From Melanocharis versteri (Eukaryota > Chordata > Aves > Passeriformes > Melanocharitidae): 64,000 bases of DNA. Positions 1-14,700 of the stretch are shown in pieces (position 1 is the stretch's first letter; each line of letters starts with the position of its first letter). Both the position numbers and the translations under genes were made by a program. The stretch spans positions 471,984-535,983 of the forward strand of contig VZTG01001729.1 of assembly GCA_013397845.1 (NCBI GenBank), read 5' to 3'. The notes under the pieces are model-generated. The model had not been told where the DNA came from and did not search any database. It was given only the letters and a program-made list of their open reading frames with translations.

Positions 1-3000
1 AAACTGGGTGCAAGACTGCCCAGCCAGCAACGGGCAGAGCCTCAAAGCTTGTTTGATATATGCAAACATGCCAAAGATCAGACGTAGATTTGAAGCACTT
101 GGAATTGCAAAGCTGGATTGAAGTCTCACAAAAATAATCTTCTTCACGGAACATCTTGTTCTTCCTATTTCTGAATGTGATGGAAACACTGCAAGAACAG
201 CCTCTGCCATCACAGAGCAGCATATTGTATTCCCAGGCCGCGCCGCAATGGAAAAGCAGAAGTGAATGGAGCAGAAAAAAGCATAACACTTTGGCATTAT
301 CACCCTCAGAAACACTGTTTTTTCTTTTTCTAGTATGCCATTTGAAAGTTTTTTACACCCGTTTTATCCTCAGAGAACTTCTCCTGAGGACAATTTTACA
401 GAGAGTAGCTAAAAGTGAAATCAGATTTGAGAAATTCATCCAGATTGGGGTGGATACCCCACCTCTTCTCCAGAAACGTGCGGATGCAATTTATCTGTGC
501 AAACCCAAGAGAAAGGGCAAGGAGGACAAGAGGGAGAGATCCAGTCCAGCTGAAGGAGGGGCATCAAACACATCAGGAACAGCACCGACACTGATGGGGC
601 ATCATGGACTGATGGGTCAGTTCTTGCTCACACCTGAGGGAGTGTAAATGTAAAAGCTGCCTTTAGAGGATCATTATCTTACATCCTCCCTCTCTTGCTT
701 TTAGCCAAACTCCTTCCATTCTTCTCCACCTCCTTCTGACACACAACTCTTACACACCCTGTTCACCTGACCCTGTATCACACCCTGCTCTGTGTTCATC
801 CCACCTCTTCAGATCCCAACACTACGAAGATGCTCGTTATGTCACACTTGCAAAGTCAGCCAGACTTTGAAGAGCTTAAAAGTGGGATTAAATAGCACCC
901 AGTAGATAGGGAGTCACGGGAAGTCAGCAAGTTTTTCACACAGGCCCAATTCAGGGTAATTACTAATCACACATTCATTACAGATGCAACCTTTTCTGAC
1001 CCAATTCTCAACACACAACATCTGTCTGCCAGCAAAAATGTGCATCACTGTGCTATGACTCTTGTATGTGTAAAAAGGAGCCATTATGTACAAAAAGCTC
1101 CCCTTTTGCTCAGAAATCCTTCTACAGATTGGATGGGTTTTGCCAGTCTCTGCCTTTCTTCCTTTGCCAAGAGTCAGGGAACTTGCAGGACTTGTCATTG
1201 CATCTCTCCATGCCCATGGGCTGTCCTGTCCCACACTTCATTGCTTACCAAAAACTTGCCCTTGTAGTCTGTGGGATGCTCCTTCCTGGGCCTAAAAAGC
1301 AGAAGTGTCAGGGCTGCTTCTGAGGCTGAAAGCTGTTGAAGGTAAAGAAGAAGCGGGAGAGGGTTGTGTAGCATCTGATCCTTTCTATTCCTCTGCAAAT
1401 ATCTCCCAGCTCCAGCCAAGCTGCTCTGTGCTATCTACCTGCTAATCCAAATTTGCTCACTGCTCACAGGTTGGCCACCTCCTCCAAGATCTGTACTAAA
1501 GGATATTAAAAGAAAGATGAAACGAACGTGTAGCCATTTTGTCACTGGTTAACACAGAGCAATTACCACAGCATTCGTGTTCCATAACAGGCAACAAGCT
1601 CTTAACAAAGTGATGCTGTACAGAAGGCTCCTGCAGATCACAGCTGGGAGCAGGGCTGAGAGCTCGGAAGCACTCCTGGTTAAAAATAGGACAGTGCATG
1701 GAAGAGGTAGGATTTGTAACTCCTATAAATAGTCTTCCCTAAAAGAATGCTTTTTACCTTGCTCACACATCACATGTGCATCAGGCTCTTGACTAGTACC
1801 AGCTGTTGTATCAGGATTTTTGCCTGGTCCTAACTTCTTATTTCAGAAACATGCAATCCTAACTCTCAAATTTTAAAAAAAAAATTAAATATTTACCATA
1901 ATGACTCATTCTGAGAACTACATTCACAAATGCTCCCTTCCCCCTACCAGGAGACACATTCCAGGACCATGTGAGCAAGGAAACACACTGGCACTCTCCA
2001 AACAACACGGCCTCTGCTTATTTAACAATTTTGGCAAGCCTCTGTTTCCTGATCCAGTGCTTCAGATTTGCAACAACAGAAGTGAGAGATTACAGAGCAG
2101 GTTCGTGTGGAGGCTGGGATAAATGTAGGTCGACCAAACTGAATTTCCTGTGAGGTGCAGGAGAGCAGTGTTGTCACACCATAATGGTCTCCAGCTGTTA
2201 ACGCCACCAAAATACACAGCTAACATTTAAAATACAGGCATGTAGTGCTTAAAAGCATGTACAAAGCTGGCTCATCTGACAGCAGGTCTGCAGGGCAGAG
2301 TCACTAACACAGGGCTGGGTACTTATGGAAAGCACAGAGAGCATTCACTGGGTGACACTGTTCACATGGGGCTCATTCTGCTGTGGAAGTACCTCAACTA
2401 AATCATACTGGGATGAGCAGGATTAAATGAAATGATTCTCCAAATTCCTGCCTTCTGCTATGGCTCTGCCAGCATCCCTGCTAAACCTGATATTAACGCA
2501 TAGCATCAAAGCTGTTTTTCCATAGGAGCAAGGGAAGCCCAATCTGCACTGCTGGGCAGAGAGAAAGGGAAGGGAATATGACCCAGCAGATACAGCATGG
2601 AACTAGCAGTGGAGCTGCTGCTCCCAGCCCTGCCACTTGCCCATCCCTGTGCAAGGAACTCTGCCTTTCTGTGCTCTAATCTCCCAATCTCCGAAACCAG
2701 GCTTCTCTGTTAAGATCTTTCAGATCCATGCACGTTCAAGAGCTAGACTGGTTTCTAAAATGAGGGCAGCAAAGCCTCAGGGCCAATGAAGACGCAGGGA
2801 CCACCCAAGCAAAATGCGTGAGTCAGTAGAATTCCTCCAGTTTTCCATTTGTCCACAGTAACCAACGAGCCATGACGCTGGCAGGCTGCCACAGGACTCT
2901 GACAGCAGCCTCTAAAAATCACAGGTTTGGTTTTTCCCTCGGTTTGGGCATAATGAAATAAGAGCACTGAATGTATCAATCTATTTTTAAGCCAGCACAG

Positions 3001-5597
3001 TAACCAGCAACATCTGACAAAAGTGCTGGGCACCACAGATTTCCAAAAGGAAAAGCTGCCTCAGTCTGGACTGCCCAAAGGATATTGTCTTTCTCTCAGT
3101 GGGCTCCACAGCCCTGACTACAAGACAGGTGGGATTCCAGAAAACATGAGCTATAAAGGCCACCAGAATTAGTGTCTTTCAAAACATAGCTCTAAAAACT
3201 CTTTTTATAGGTGCTTTCACTTAGCCTTTGGCAGAACAGGAAGGAAAGACAAATGTAAGCATTTCTTTCCCTCCTACCTCCTGGGCTGGCTATATTTATA
3301 CCGCCACACAGATTGCTGACAGGTTGGTTCAAATGTCTTAGTAGGAATACCTGAAAAAGCCTCAATTTTCTCAACAGCCTCCTTCAAGCGACAAATAAAG
3401 ATAAACTACGTACAGTGATACAGCTGCTGTGTAACCCGGACTTGAGGTTTGCAGTTCTGGTAGACAAGAGATGCATTTGCACCATGTGTTCCTCCCACAC
3501 GAGCTCTAGGAGGTAGCTCAGGAAAAGTTCACCTGGCACAACTTGCCTCAGAGGTTTTCTTTTCAGCTTTAGCATTCTCCAGGGTGGAATGGCCTGGGAG
3601 CAGCTTCAGACACAAGTTTGTCTGCATGTCAATGACAGAGCGCTGAAAGGAAAAGCGCTGGCAAAGCTGACACACGATGAGCAGCTTTCCTGCTATGCAA
3701 TGTCCTGGCTCTCTGGTGACCAGTCTGGCAGAGCACTTCCTGTTACAACTTTGTCCAAGAGCTGAAAGATTGTTCAGGAACAACAAACAATGAAGGTCTG
3801 AAGAAGACACCTGCAATTGAGCCTGCTTACTGCATTATGTTGGAAAAAACCCCAGAGCTATCAACTCTGTGTGGGAGGAGACATTTAGCAATTCCTCTAT
3901 CCTGTAAAATAAGCTGAAAGACTTTGGGAATTTTTGTTGACCGAAGGGAATAATTGCTTGTTCGTGGGATATGGGTGTAACTGAGGGCCCACGTTTGTAT
4001 TTTGAGACTGAAGAACTGAGCAGGTGTACTGTACAGGTTGTACTGTACCTGTGGGCACAAACACCTACTGCATCTCATCAGATCCACCACGGAGACAGAA
4101 GTGACCATAAGGCACTGACACCCAGCAGAGTGTAAAAAGCAGCAAGAAGATTTCTGTATTTTCATTTGCCTTAGTTACAGCAACAGGCAAGTGTTTGGGC
4201 AAGCAGCTCTGGTGCCAGGCAAATCTGTGGCCTCTCCGTATGTCCAAAGAACTGAAAGAAAGGAATTTATTAAAGGATACCACGACATGCCTTTGATGCT
4301 TCCAAAGCTACTCTGTCTGCCTCTCTGAACAACTGAGTCATAATCACAAAGGAAACTCTTCTGAAGTTTATTCCTTCTCTAATTTGCATCTTGTTTTCTT
4401 GCTCCTCTTTTGTAAGTTGTGCTTTGAAAGCACATTTCCCTGCCAGCAGCAGAGGCAAGCCGGGAGGCGAGAAAGCTCCCTCCCACCACTGCAAGGATTC
4501 CTTGCTGGCTGCCTACGTGTCTCCCATCGCTGGGCTGACCCTGCCCACTGGTGGGAAGGGGGAGCTCCCTCTCAGAGCTCACCCACTACCCACCTGCGAG
4601 GGCTCTGGAGAGACCTCCGTTCCCTGTGCTGCGCCACAGCACTTGGAGATAAACCGTGCTTCATCAGAAGGACAAAAATATAGATGCTTACTGCTGACTG
4701 ACACACACCCCATCACTGCGAGTGTCTGCTCCTGTGCCTTCCTTAGCCTGGTTTCCAGGAGTGTGGCTGGCCTAGAGCAAGCTCTGAAGCTGGCTGAGAC
4801 TGCTACTCTGAGCTCAACTGTCTGACCATGACAGAGCATCCCATTCTTGGGCCACAGTCCCTGCATTTTGATTGGGGAAAAATAATACATTTAGCAGTCA
4901 AGTCATTTAGTGCATAAGGACAGTGAGGTACAGGTCTATGATAAAGCGTTCCATTTATCTAACATCCTTTATACAGTGTAATGTGCTTCCATTACGAATT
5001 CCAACATCTCTCTAAGCCAGAAGTTTCACTTTTGCTCTTTCCAAGAGGCCATACTGCAGCCCTGAGGGTAACAGGGTGGTCCCACTCCACACCCCAACCC
5101 TTGTACCTTTGTACTTGTGGCTGTCACCCGGCAGGATGCGGTTCAAAACACATTTATTGTTTTCTGAAGGGATTTTAAACGTAACAGCACCTCACTCTGA
5201 CGAATTCCAGGGGAAAAAATGCAATGGACAGGCATCATTTTTCAGTATCTCCACTACTGCAGGCCTCTGCTTGAACCTAGAACTCATTTTTATAGGAAGT
5301 CTATTAAAACAACCAGAAGACCACGACAGAAAGATATTTCAGTCCTACTGTCTGCAGGGCCAGTTATGACCTGCAGGATTGACTACTCTGACCTTCACAT
5401 TTCTCCTTCAAGGGGCAACATGTGGGCTGGACAGAGCTGTGTCCACCTCTCCAAGTTCAGGGGTGACCCTAGAACGCAGTAAAACTGACACCTCCAAAAT
5501 TACGCCAGGTTTTTGCCTGGGAAAGACAGCTTTATCCAGTTCCTCAAATCCCATTAATGGCTCCTTGACTACAGTCTATATCTAACTCTAAATGCAG
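1..5597. other. Intronic sequence without a recognisable gene
   Basis: Mixed-composition intron. The only structure recognised is an antisense MIR-like relic at about 2590-2705. Short open frames on both strands (longest 163 codons at 156-647) have no known motifs and no plausible splice chain. Confidence 0.7.
2590..2705 (-). repeat. MIR-like SINE relic (antisense)
   Basis: The plus strand reads like the reverse complement of the MIR core. It runs through 'ccctgccacttgccc', a 'gtgcaaggaac' stretch corresponding to the usual 'ggcaagtcac', then 'ctctgcctttctgtgctcta' and 'atctcccaatctcc' in the order expected for the antisense core. It is strongly decayed. The call rests on order and spacing of short matches remembered from the consensus. 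Confidence 0.45.
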
Positions 5598-5713
5598 AAA
5601 GAAGAGAAAAAAAGAAAAGAAAAGAAAAGAAAAGAAAAGAAAAGAAAAGAAAAGAAAAGAAAAGAAAAGAAAAGAAAAGAAAAGAAAAAAAAAGAAAAAG
5701 GGAAAGAAAAGAG
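5598..5713 (+). repeat. (AAAAG)n homopurine microsatellite
   Basis: A pure run of roughly fifteen AAAAG units occupies about 5611-5687. Imperfect A/G sequence flanks it on both sides, giving over 110 bases with almost no pyrimidine on the plus strand. The opposite strand produces an artefactual open frame of Phe, Leu and Ser repeats. Length is likely polymorphic and prone to assembly error. Confidence 0.97.
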
Positions 5714-8700
5714 ATTTCAAGGTCAAAACATTGTGTTTAATTTTTTTCATGAATAATGCAATGGCAGAAGTATGACATCGTGCCTTCTGCCCCCATCATG
5801 GTTTCTCAATCATCAGAATTTTAAAGGTGTCTTTCCATCTCTCTCCATCGTTCATAGGTAGATACTTGACAATTCAGTAAACTAAACTGAAATGAAGGCT
5901 CAACAGAGCACAAAATTTGAGGCTAGTTGGAGCCTTTGAACCAGACCATCGTGATATTTTGGGTCAGCGAGTAGGAAAACAAGTTGGGATAGTGAAATGT
6001 CAAAGTGTAAAATTCAGAAAAAAAAGATGTCAGAAACAATATACTCTCATTCCTCCCTGAAGATGACTCTGTCTGTGATACAATACCAAAATCATTTTAC
6101 ACACCAGAGATCCATGAAGTCCTTTCAGCTGGAATGGCAGCAACTGATATCTCGCTCTGGAGAGTGCACACTGAGCTTCATCACTCCTGATCTCGTGCTT
6201 CAAGAGCTGACTTTGACCATGAAATTTTATCGGTAACACAAAAAAATTCTTCAATAAAGCGAAGCTGATGGTTTTGCACTGCTGAGAAAAGGAGATGTAC
6301 TTATTTTGATCATTTTATCTCCTCAGAGATAAAACTAAGACTTTAGAAAAAGATGCAAATATCGAATCACAGATCTTCTACGTGGGTAAGTTGAAAGTTA
6401 CAGTATTGTCTTAGCTAGGAAAGACAGAAGTGCAATTAATCTGATGAGCATTCAAGACTTGCAACAATCTATTTTATTTTTTTTAACCAAAATGCAATAT
6501 AGAACCGACAGTGTCATTGCTAGAAATATTCTTCTGAAAAGGTAGCAAGGACACTTGTTAAACCCTTTAGGATAAATTGGCACTCACTCATGTATTAAAA
6601 TCAATGACAAGAGTTTCTCTTGGCTGAAGTTTCTCCAATTAGACAGTTCTGGGATCCAACAATTAACTTCAGCCATTCACTGTGTGAAGTATCTGGTGTA
6701 ACCTCAGTGTAAAAGAGCAAATAATTTGTAATTGAAGCAAAAATGTGTCCCTTGACAAACAATTATGAGTACATATAATATGAGGGGAAAAGAGCTTGAA
6801 GACTCTTAGAGGCTCAGAAAATCACAAAAGATGGAGAGTTTCAGATTTCAGAACTGATCATCAGTAAACACAAGGGATCATGACCATCCCATGGCTATTA
6901 ATGGATTTATGTAAAAACGCCTATGAAAGGCTCCTGCCACAGCCCTATGTGCCAATCCCACCACAGCTTAACTGGAGTTTTTGCTGAAAGCTTGGTGTCA
7001 ATGCCAGAATAAATGTGAAGAGATGCAAAGTTCGAGTTTGCCCTGGGATGCCCACTGAAGAACCACAGGGAGGAACATCAGCAGCTGCACGTGCGGGGCT
7101 CTCCCCACCACCAGATGGAGAAGGACACTCTTCAGGTCAGACAGTCTGGCACCCATGAGCATTAAACTAATTTCAAATAGTTTAAAATGACAGCTGTAAG
7201 TTAGCATCCATTTTCTCCTGCACGTTGACTACTGAAATGAGCAATCCCCTTCTTCAGCTCCCAGGAGAAAGCCAGGACAAATACACTTTGTCAATCACAA
7301 TATAGCATTCTGCAGCCCCAGTTTCCCTAGAGAACCTCGGCACACGAGTCATTTACTGGACTGGATGGGCCCTGAGCTACACACTGTTGAAAATCATCTT
7401 GCATTCAACCCTAAGAGAACAGTTGTAATAAATATTTCCAAACTCTCATTTCTGTGGTTCCACTCCATGTACTTCTGTTAAAAAGATAAAAGGTAAGAGA
7501 ACAAGTGGAGCTAAAATAGCCACTTGCAGGCAATGCCTAGCATGATCCATCCAGGTCAAGGATCCTGGAATGTAACTACAATGCAACAGAGGCTACAAAA
7601 TAATGGACTTGATTGTTTTCAAGTGTGTCTTTTTCTCTCTAGGAGAACTGCCTTTACACAAGCCATGGAAATGCAGTGCCCTCAATTAGCAGAAGCAGTC
7701 TCTGAATGAATCTGTTGAATTTAATCTTGGATCTATAAGTCTGCGCTTTTGTCATGCTTATTCCCTAATCGGGTAAGTTATTCAGAAGGAGAGACCAGCA
7801 GAGACAATTGTCAAATGTTTTCATCTGCTGAGGTGATGTCTCGGAGATGACATCCACCCACGTGTGATCACACAGCCTGTCACCCCCTCATTGTGCCAAC
7901 CAAGAGATGCCTTCCCAACAAAAGCAACACCAGGTATGTATCTGGCAGTGTATTACAGGCCACTTAACTAACAGGAAGACCAAACACCAAGTATTCAAGA
8001 GTGATGAGTCAGCTGCTGCTTGCAGGTAGCTCACAGGGAACAATTCGGCCAATTCTAATATTTATTGTATATATAATACTACTGTGTTTCCAAAGAGCTT
8101 AAACAAATGGAAGAAACTACCTTTCTGCCCCAATTAATTTTGAAGTTGGGGAACTCACTGTCAAGTGATGAGAGCCAAAAGTTAAAACGGATTCAGAAAG
8201 CAATTGGACAAAAGAAGAAATCTCTTCCTGCCAAGTAACACAGCAGACAGGCGAGAGCAGGGTTTCACTTCCCCCACTGTGAGATGGGGCAAAAGGCAAT
8301 TCAGAGAGGAGTTAACATCACACCAAACCATCAGCATTCAAAATCCCAGCCCTGGTCAGTACAGGACTTTGAAGAGACAAACACTCAGTTTATACAACCC
8401 AAGTGTACTCTGTAGCTTTATATCTGCTCAACATTTGGCCCATGGATTTTTTATCATGGAGAAGCTCTTGTGCAGCCACAGAAATGTGACAGCACACGCA
8501 GGGTGTGCTCCTCCTGGTGACCAAGCTTGTACTGATGGCACTGAGTCACAGGTTTGCTGACGTTGATTCTGATGGGCACCAGAGAACCCCAGCAATCCCC
8601 CAAACAGCTTTTGGCAATAAAGAAGCACTAGTAATTTTGCACTAACATATACAGGGTGAGCTACATGGTCACAAACAATCAGTAGCACAACAACGCAGAT

Positions 8701-11700
8701 CCCAGTCCAAAGATCCTCAATCCAGTTTCAGACATATGAGCATGAAAGCCCTTGAAGTGGATTCTGGCTGCAGCCACTGTGCTTAGAAGCTCTTTTCTTT
8801 GTCATTCCCCTCTAATCAAATGTTTTACTCCACAGAGACAAATTACATTCCTAGCTTTTATTTACTCAGGAACTGCTGTGACCAAGCAATCAGCTCCAAC
8901 ACCCTTCTGTCAGGTTTAAAATGCTGATGGTCAAATAACACAAGGGGTGATTCATCTTTCAAATTCATCAAGCTGCTTGCAATTGCCCGACTGCTTTTCA
9001 CACACCAAGGAATGGCTGGCTTAGGGGTCTGTTATTCACAACAAACAGGATTCCTCCAAGTGATTTTCCCATAAGTTCACAGTTGTCCCACACTGTTATA
9101 TGTAGGCTCTTCTCAAGTTTAACTGCACAGGGGAAGGTATGGAAGTCATACATCAACAGGCAGCATCTCTATGAAACAGGGAACAGGTTCCAGGGACAGT
9201 TAGATCCAAACACCTCTCCTGTCACCACCCGCACAAGATGCTGGAGCAGCCTCTTTTTGCTCCCAAACAAAGCCACACTGGAGTCAGACACCACCACTGA
9301 CAACAGAGTGGGTGAAAACCAGGCTACAAGATGGCCAAAACTTTCCCATATCTTATTTAATTTAAAAGAAATTTTCCTATAAAAAGGTAAAAAAATATTT
9401 TCAATACCATTTTTTCCTACTAAAAACTTTTTAAGAGGCAAAAAAAATTATCAGGAAACTTGAGCGAGCAAAAGTGACCGTCATAAACTGTTTAAGTAGC
9501 AGAAAGAAAACTCAAATTATCCCCTTCCTACTGCCATTGTGGGAGCACAATGCAATTCACTGGGAGGCCTCAGTCCCACAGACTGGCTGCTCATAACCAC
9601 TGCTAAGAACGTCCAAACTCAAGGTTCCTCTTTCTGTCCCAAGTGCTCCTTCCACCACAGAGGATGAAGCTGATGCACAAAGATCTGGAGAGACGCCTTT
9701 GCTCCAGCTGTTCAGCAGACAAAGAAATCAGGGCAGGTAATTAGTGCTGGCAGCTGGCACAAATGTAACTTTTCTTTCGAGATGTGGACTATGCAAGACA
9801 GCCTAAATCTCCATCCCAAATTCAAACCACTGCAAAGGACACACATCAGAGAGGCTGTGGCTCAGCATATTATCTTAAACTTCTGCATGTGGAAAAAAAA
9901 TAGTAAAGAGAGTTCAGCACCAATTCTTTTCTTTACTAGAAGTCAGTGCAGACCATATGTGATCCAACTTTCTGGACTCAAGACAGCCACCTGGCACCAA
10001 AGCACTGCACTCAATTAGTGTGATGGATTGATTCCTCCAAGAGGCCAAATTAATGCAAAGCATTAGTGTTATCCAGCTTGTATCAGCATCTCACAGTTCA
10101 CAGAGCAGGTGACACCAGCCTGGCAACACTATGAAGATACAGGGAAAATGGGCATCCCTGATGGTGGCCAGCTGGTCAAACCCACAGCCAGGAGTGGGGG
10201 AAACCTCGGGGGGCTGTCACAGGACCTGTGCTCAGGTAGGAAACTTCACTCAGCCCCTGAAGTCAGCAACCCTGACTGGGTTTACCAAGCCTTACCTCAC
10301 ACTTCAGTATCTTGCCAAAAAGGACATTTCTCTGCTTCTCATCCTTATTATATGCAGCCTTAGGGTCCCGTGTTTTGTTCACACAAGAAGTTCTTTCTGC
10401 AGACAAGGGAACTGGATAAATTGATCTGCCAAACCTCCACAACAGCAGGAACATGGATCACACTCAAAGAGTCCCCTGTCAGGTCACAAATCTTTTCAAA
10501 CTAGAAGCAGACAAAAGAGCACTCCAGAAACTCTCACTATAAGCAAAAATAGCCCTGGAGACCCAACTGCTGTAACAGACTCAACAGCGACAGCTTCAAA
10601 AATTCGGAAGAATTTTACTTTTCCATAAAACTAAAAGCATATTTCTTTTTTTCTTTGTGAAGTGGAAAGTGGGAGCACACCACAAGGAAAGGAGGCAAGG
10701 CAGTACAGTGGAGCTCTCATCTCTGCTCAAGTTTGTAAGCATTGCTGCAGTAGACTTCACCGTATAAGAATAATAGACTCTTCCTGTGGTATTTCGGCTG
10801 CTGCAGCCCCAGCTGGAGTACAAACACGTACTGTAAGCCAAAGAAACAAAGAATAATGAAAATAAATCATTATTTTTTAAAAGCTGAAAAAAAAATCAAT
10901 TTGAATATGGCATTCATGTTTATTTTAATTTAAAGCTATGACAACTGCACCAGCAAACTTATTACAGCCTCTTCACAAATGGTCAGGTTCAGGGCAACAC
11001 CAAATGTTAAATTATGACCACAGACCTGCAAAACTGCAGGTGCTAAACACACACTCAGTGAGTCCAGTTCATGTTTAAGAGTAAAGCCCTACTGACATAG
11101 CTGTAATTTAAAGGAATAGCACAGATTTCCGAAGAACATCAATAAAAATATACGTGTTCTGGTTTTGATGAGTACATTGGGCCAAATCAGCAGGTGCAGT
11201 CTTTTACAATAACTGATGCTGCAAACTATGCAGCACAGAGGCATTTTGCTCCCACCTGTGAGCTCCAGGCTCCCCAGAGTGGCTGCTCTGGTGTGATTTT
11301 GTGGCTAGCAGAGGATCAGAACAGACAGTGCAGGAAACAGCTTGGTCCTTTGGAGGAAGTGACTTGGCACCTCATTCCAAGAATCAATTCAAGAGTAAAT
11401 CAATGGTTGTATCGAAAAACTGATTTACTGACAAATTGGTATTTTTTTCCCCATATTATCTTTATGGCACAAGAAAAAAGAAGAAAAATAGGAACTAAAT
11501 TTCACGAGTAGAATAATTTACTCAGGCAAGTATCTTCAGAGACACCCAATTAAAAGAATAGCTTAGCAAGACCAGCCAAGCAGTGACCACCAAGCCAAAC
11601 AGAACAACCCCTAACATGCACTGCATTGTCTGAGGAGATGTGGCAGAGGAGGGGAATAAGCATCACTTAGAAATGGAAAGGGAAAAAGCATTGGTGGTTT

Positions 11701-14700
11701 TGTAACTCAGAAAAACATGAGGAAGGAAACAGCTACAAATTCACACGTGGGTAAAGGTCATCAAGGCTTCTAACTGCCACGTTTCCTCCTTCCTTCTCCT
11801 CTCCCCTGAGATCTTTGCTAGAAAGGAATTTACAACCTCCTTGCAGGGCTTTGTTGTAAAGTGGCTCCTTAGTTTCCTCTTTTTAGGTTCCTTCTGACAG
11901 CCTTGCCCAAGGGCACGTTGGAGCAGCACCTCGCTGACAGCTGCTGCTCTGGATCCCTTCTCAAGCTTGCTAAGAGACATCAACTGTATGAGCAAATGCA
12001 GATGGGAGGGGGCAACCTATGGGTATAACCTCCACGGCATCCCTTTTATAGGTAAAAATAATAAAAACAGCCTATGTGCAAACTCCAGTCCCTGCCTTTT
12101 TATGTTCTGGCAACACCTGGCCACTTCTGCTAATCCTTTGTTCTCTGGCAAAACGGAAAACAGAAGCTTATCTACAGAGATCATAAACTAGAAGGCTTTC
12201 ATCTCCTGGAAACTGTGCACACTAAGAACAGTCATGACTGAAAAATCACCCAACGACTGTTTGCAGAGCACTGACAGGAAAACCCAAGTTCAGCCTTCCC
12301 CACAGCCCCATCTACAGAAACGTCTCTCCCAGATGCCAACCCCTCAGCTCTCAGCTTGACATCACCAATATCCCATCTCTGTTTTCACTAACAAGATGCC
12401 CACATTTCTCAGGCAGGGAATTCTTCACAGATGAGGCAGCTCCCTTCTTTATGTGAGACTGAGTCCCACCATCACTGGCCAGCGCAGATGCCACCTTCCA
12501 GAAACACTCTGAGGGCGCTGTGGCGACTCCCACTCTCAGATGTAAAGAGTGAATTCAAACTGGGTTTTGGAGGCAGCACCTGAGTTAAGCTCTTAAAGCC
12601 GTTAGGTGCCTGTCCATGGGACTGGGAGTGTGCTGCTCAACAACCAGCACCAGCAGCAGGACAAAGAACAGCAACCACGAGCACTGATGTGAAGACAGAT
12701 GGACAGAAAGGCTGCGGTCAAGCCTGTGGAGAGCGTTGGTGGGGACTGACAGGAGTGCCAGATGGTTACACAGCAAAGTTTTGCCCTCTGCTGTGGATGA
12801 CAGCATTGCCCTCCGAGCAGCTCCACTGTCAGTGCAAAATCCATTCTTGTTCAGGGTCTTGTGGGTGAATATTTGCACCCTGGTCCTCCCACACTGGTGC
12901 CATGTAACGATGCACAAGCCCAGCTCCTGCAGTGGCCACGGGGAGGGGAGGCTCTCAGCCACCCACAAATAAAGTGTTTGTCTTGCAGTTTAGATCTAAA
13001 TAAGCCATTTGGAACCTTGCCCGGGTGATTCTGGTATTCTATAGACTCTGTCAAATGCCTCAGTGAGAAGCCAGGTGCCTGGTTCCTACGGATGGGAAAG
13101 GTTTGCCTGCCTGTATCTGTGCATACAAGAATGGGATGATCCAGGCAGCCTAAAATAACTGCCATAAGCACTGGCAGTCAGAGGCAGATGTCTCTGACGA
13201 CCTTGATGCTGAATTTTTTGAAGGTCATGGGAAAACCCCTGTTTGAGTCTTAAGTCACAGTGATCCGGAGGAATAACTAAAGAAATGGTCCAGTCAGACC
13301 AAACTTACACAGCTATACACAGAGAGTCACAAAACGAGTCCCCCCACACTACAGGATCCATGATACAAAAATATCATTACTTTGTCCTGCCCTATCACAC
13401 CCAAGGCCAAGCTCTCAGCCTCTGGTACTGAGGACAACAGAACAAGGGTTGTCCTCTTGCCTTGAGGCACACAGATTCAGGCTGCCATGTAAGTGAAAAT
13501 CCCAGAATCAACCCACTGCACAACTCACGTATCATTAAAAAATACTACTGACTCAAAAAGCAAGTTCAGTATGTGAAGAAAAATATTTGCAGCGAGTCAG
13601 TGGGGAATACATCACTGCTCCTCACGCGCAGAGTAAATGTTATTCCCACCTCGCAGTTCTCCAGCACAAGAATTCCCAAAGCTTCATCCCCTTGGCTAGG
13701 AAAGGCAGTGAACAGCACATTAAAATGGGCTGCTGCTCACAAAAATCCCAGGCAGAACTTCCAGCATCTGTGTCCACATTCATGCACTAGTGACACCGCA
13801 GCCACGTGGGATGTGTAAAATTACAGCTCTAAGATTACAGCACCAGTGATGATATAAATAGGTGGTGATGCACAGATGACGACAAAGATGAAGGGGCAGG
13901 GATTTATGGTCTGTCAGGTGTTGCATGAGCAGATGGTGGCCAACAGCAGCAAAGAAGCCCGCAGCCGTGCCAGACAGCTTTGCTCCATTCGTATCTCGAG
14001 CTCCACACCTGCTGTAAGAGTTTCCACTTCCTGAGCAGCCTCCCAGAATTGGCACAGTGGTATTTCCTGTCCACACTGCCCAGAGCTGAAGCTGCTGCCT
14101 GACCTCAGACATGGCAGAAAGGACGTGCCTGGACCCCAGGATGCACTCCAAAGTCCAGTGCTGTGCAGTGACCTACATGAACCAGCCTGGCCACAGAGGC
14201 AGGCTGCTTAGGGCTAAATGAAAGGCCTAAAAACTTGAAGATTTGGAGGATTACAAGGGAGATGAGGCTGAGTCAGGTCCTAATCCTAAGTATTTGCCTG
14301 ATTTTGTGTGCTAAAATGAGATCTCTGTGACACTATGCACTGCAAGTTTTCTAGTTTGAATTTGTTCCCAACCTCGTAGCATTTGCCACCTCAGCCTCTT
14401 TTCTTACCATAGATTTCAGCACTGGAAGATGACACATCACTGGAAGATTAAGCAGTGTGAGTAGGACACCCTGGTTTGATCTTTTGGATTCAGTGTTATC
14501 TTGAGATAAGAGACCCAAACACACAAATCTTCCTTTTCCCTGCTGCTGGGAAAACCAGGATCTTGAGCTGTATTCCAGAGGTGCTGGCAGAACACTGACT
14601 GCTCAAAACACTTAGAAATGGGTGCAGCACCACATGGCATAATCAGTCCTGCCTGGCACCAGGCAGTGATCAAACAGTCCTCAGACTAAGAAAATTTATT

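Noticed and set aside
5544..5750. Minus-strand frame of repeated Phe, Leu and Ser
   Set aside because: It is simply the translation of the (AAAAG)n microsatellite.
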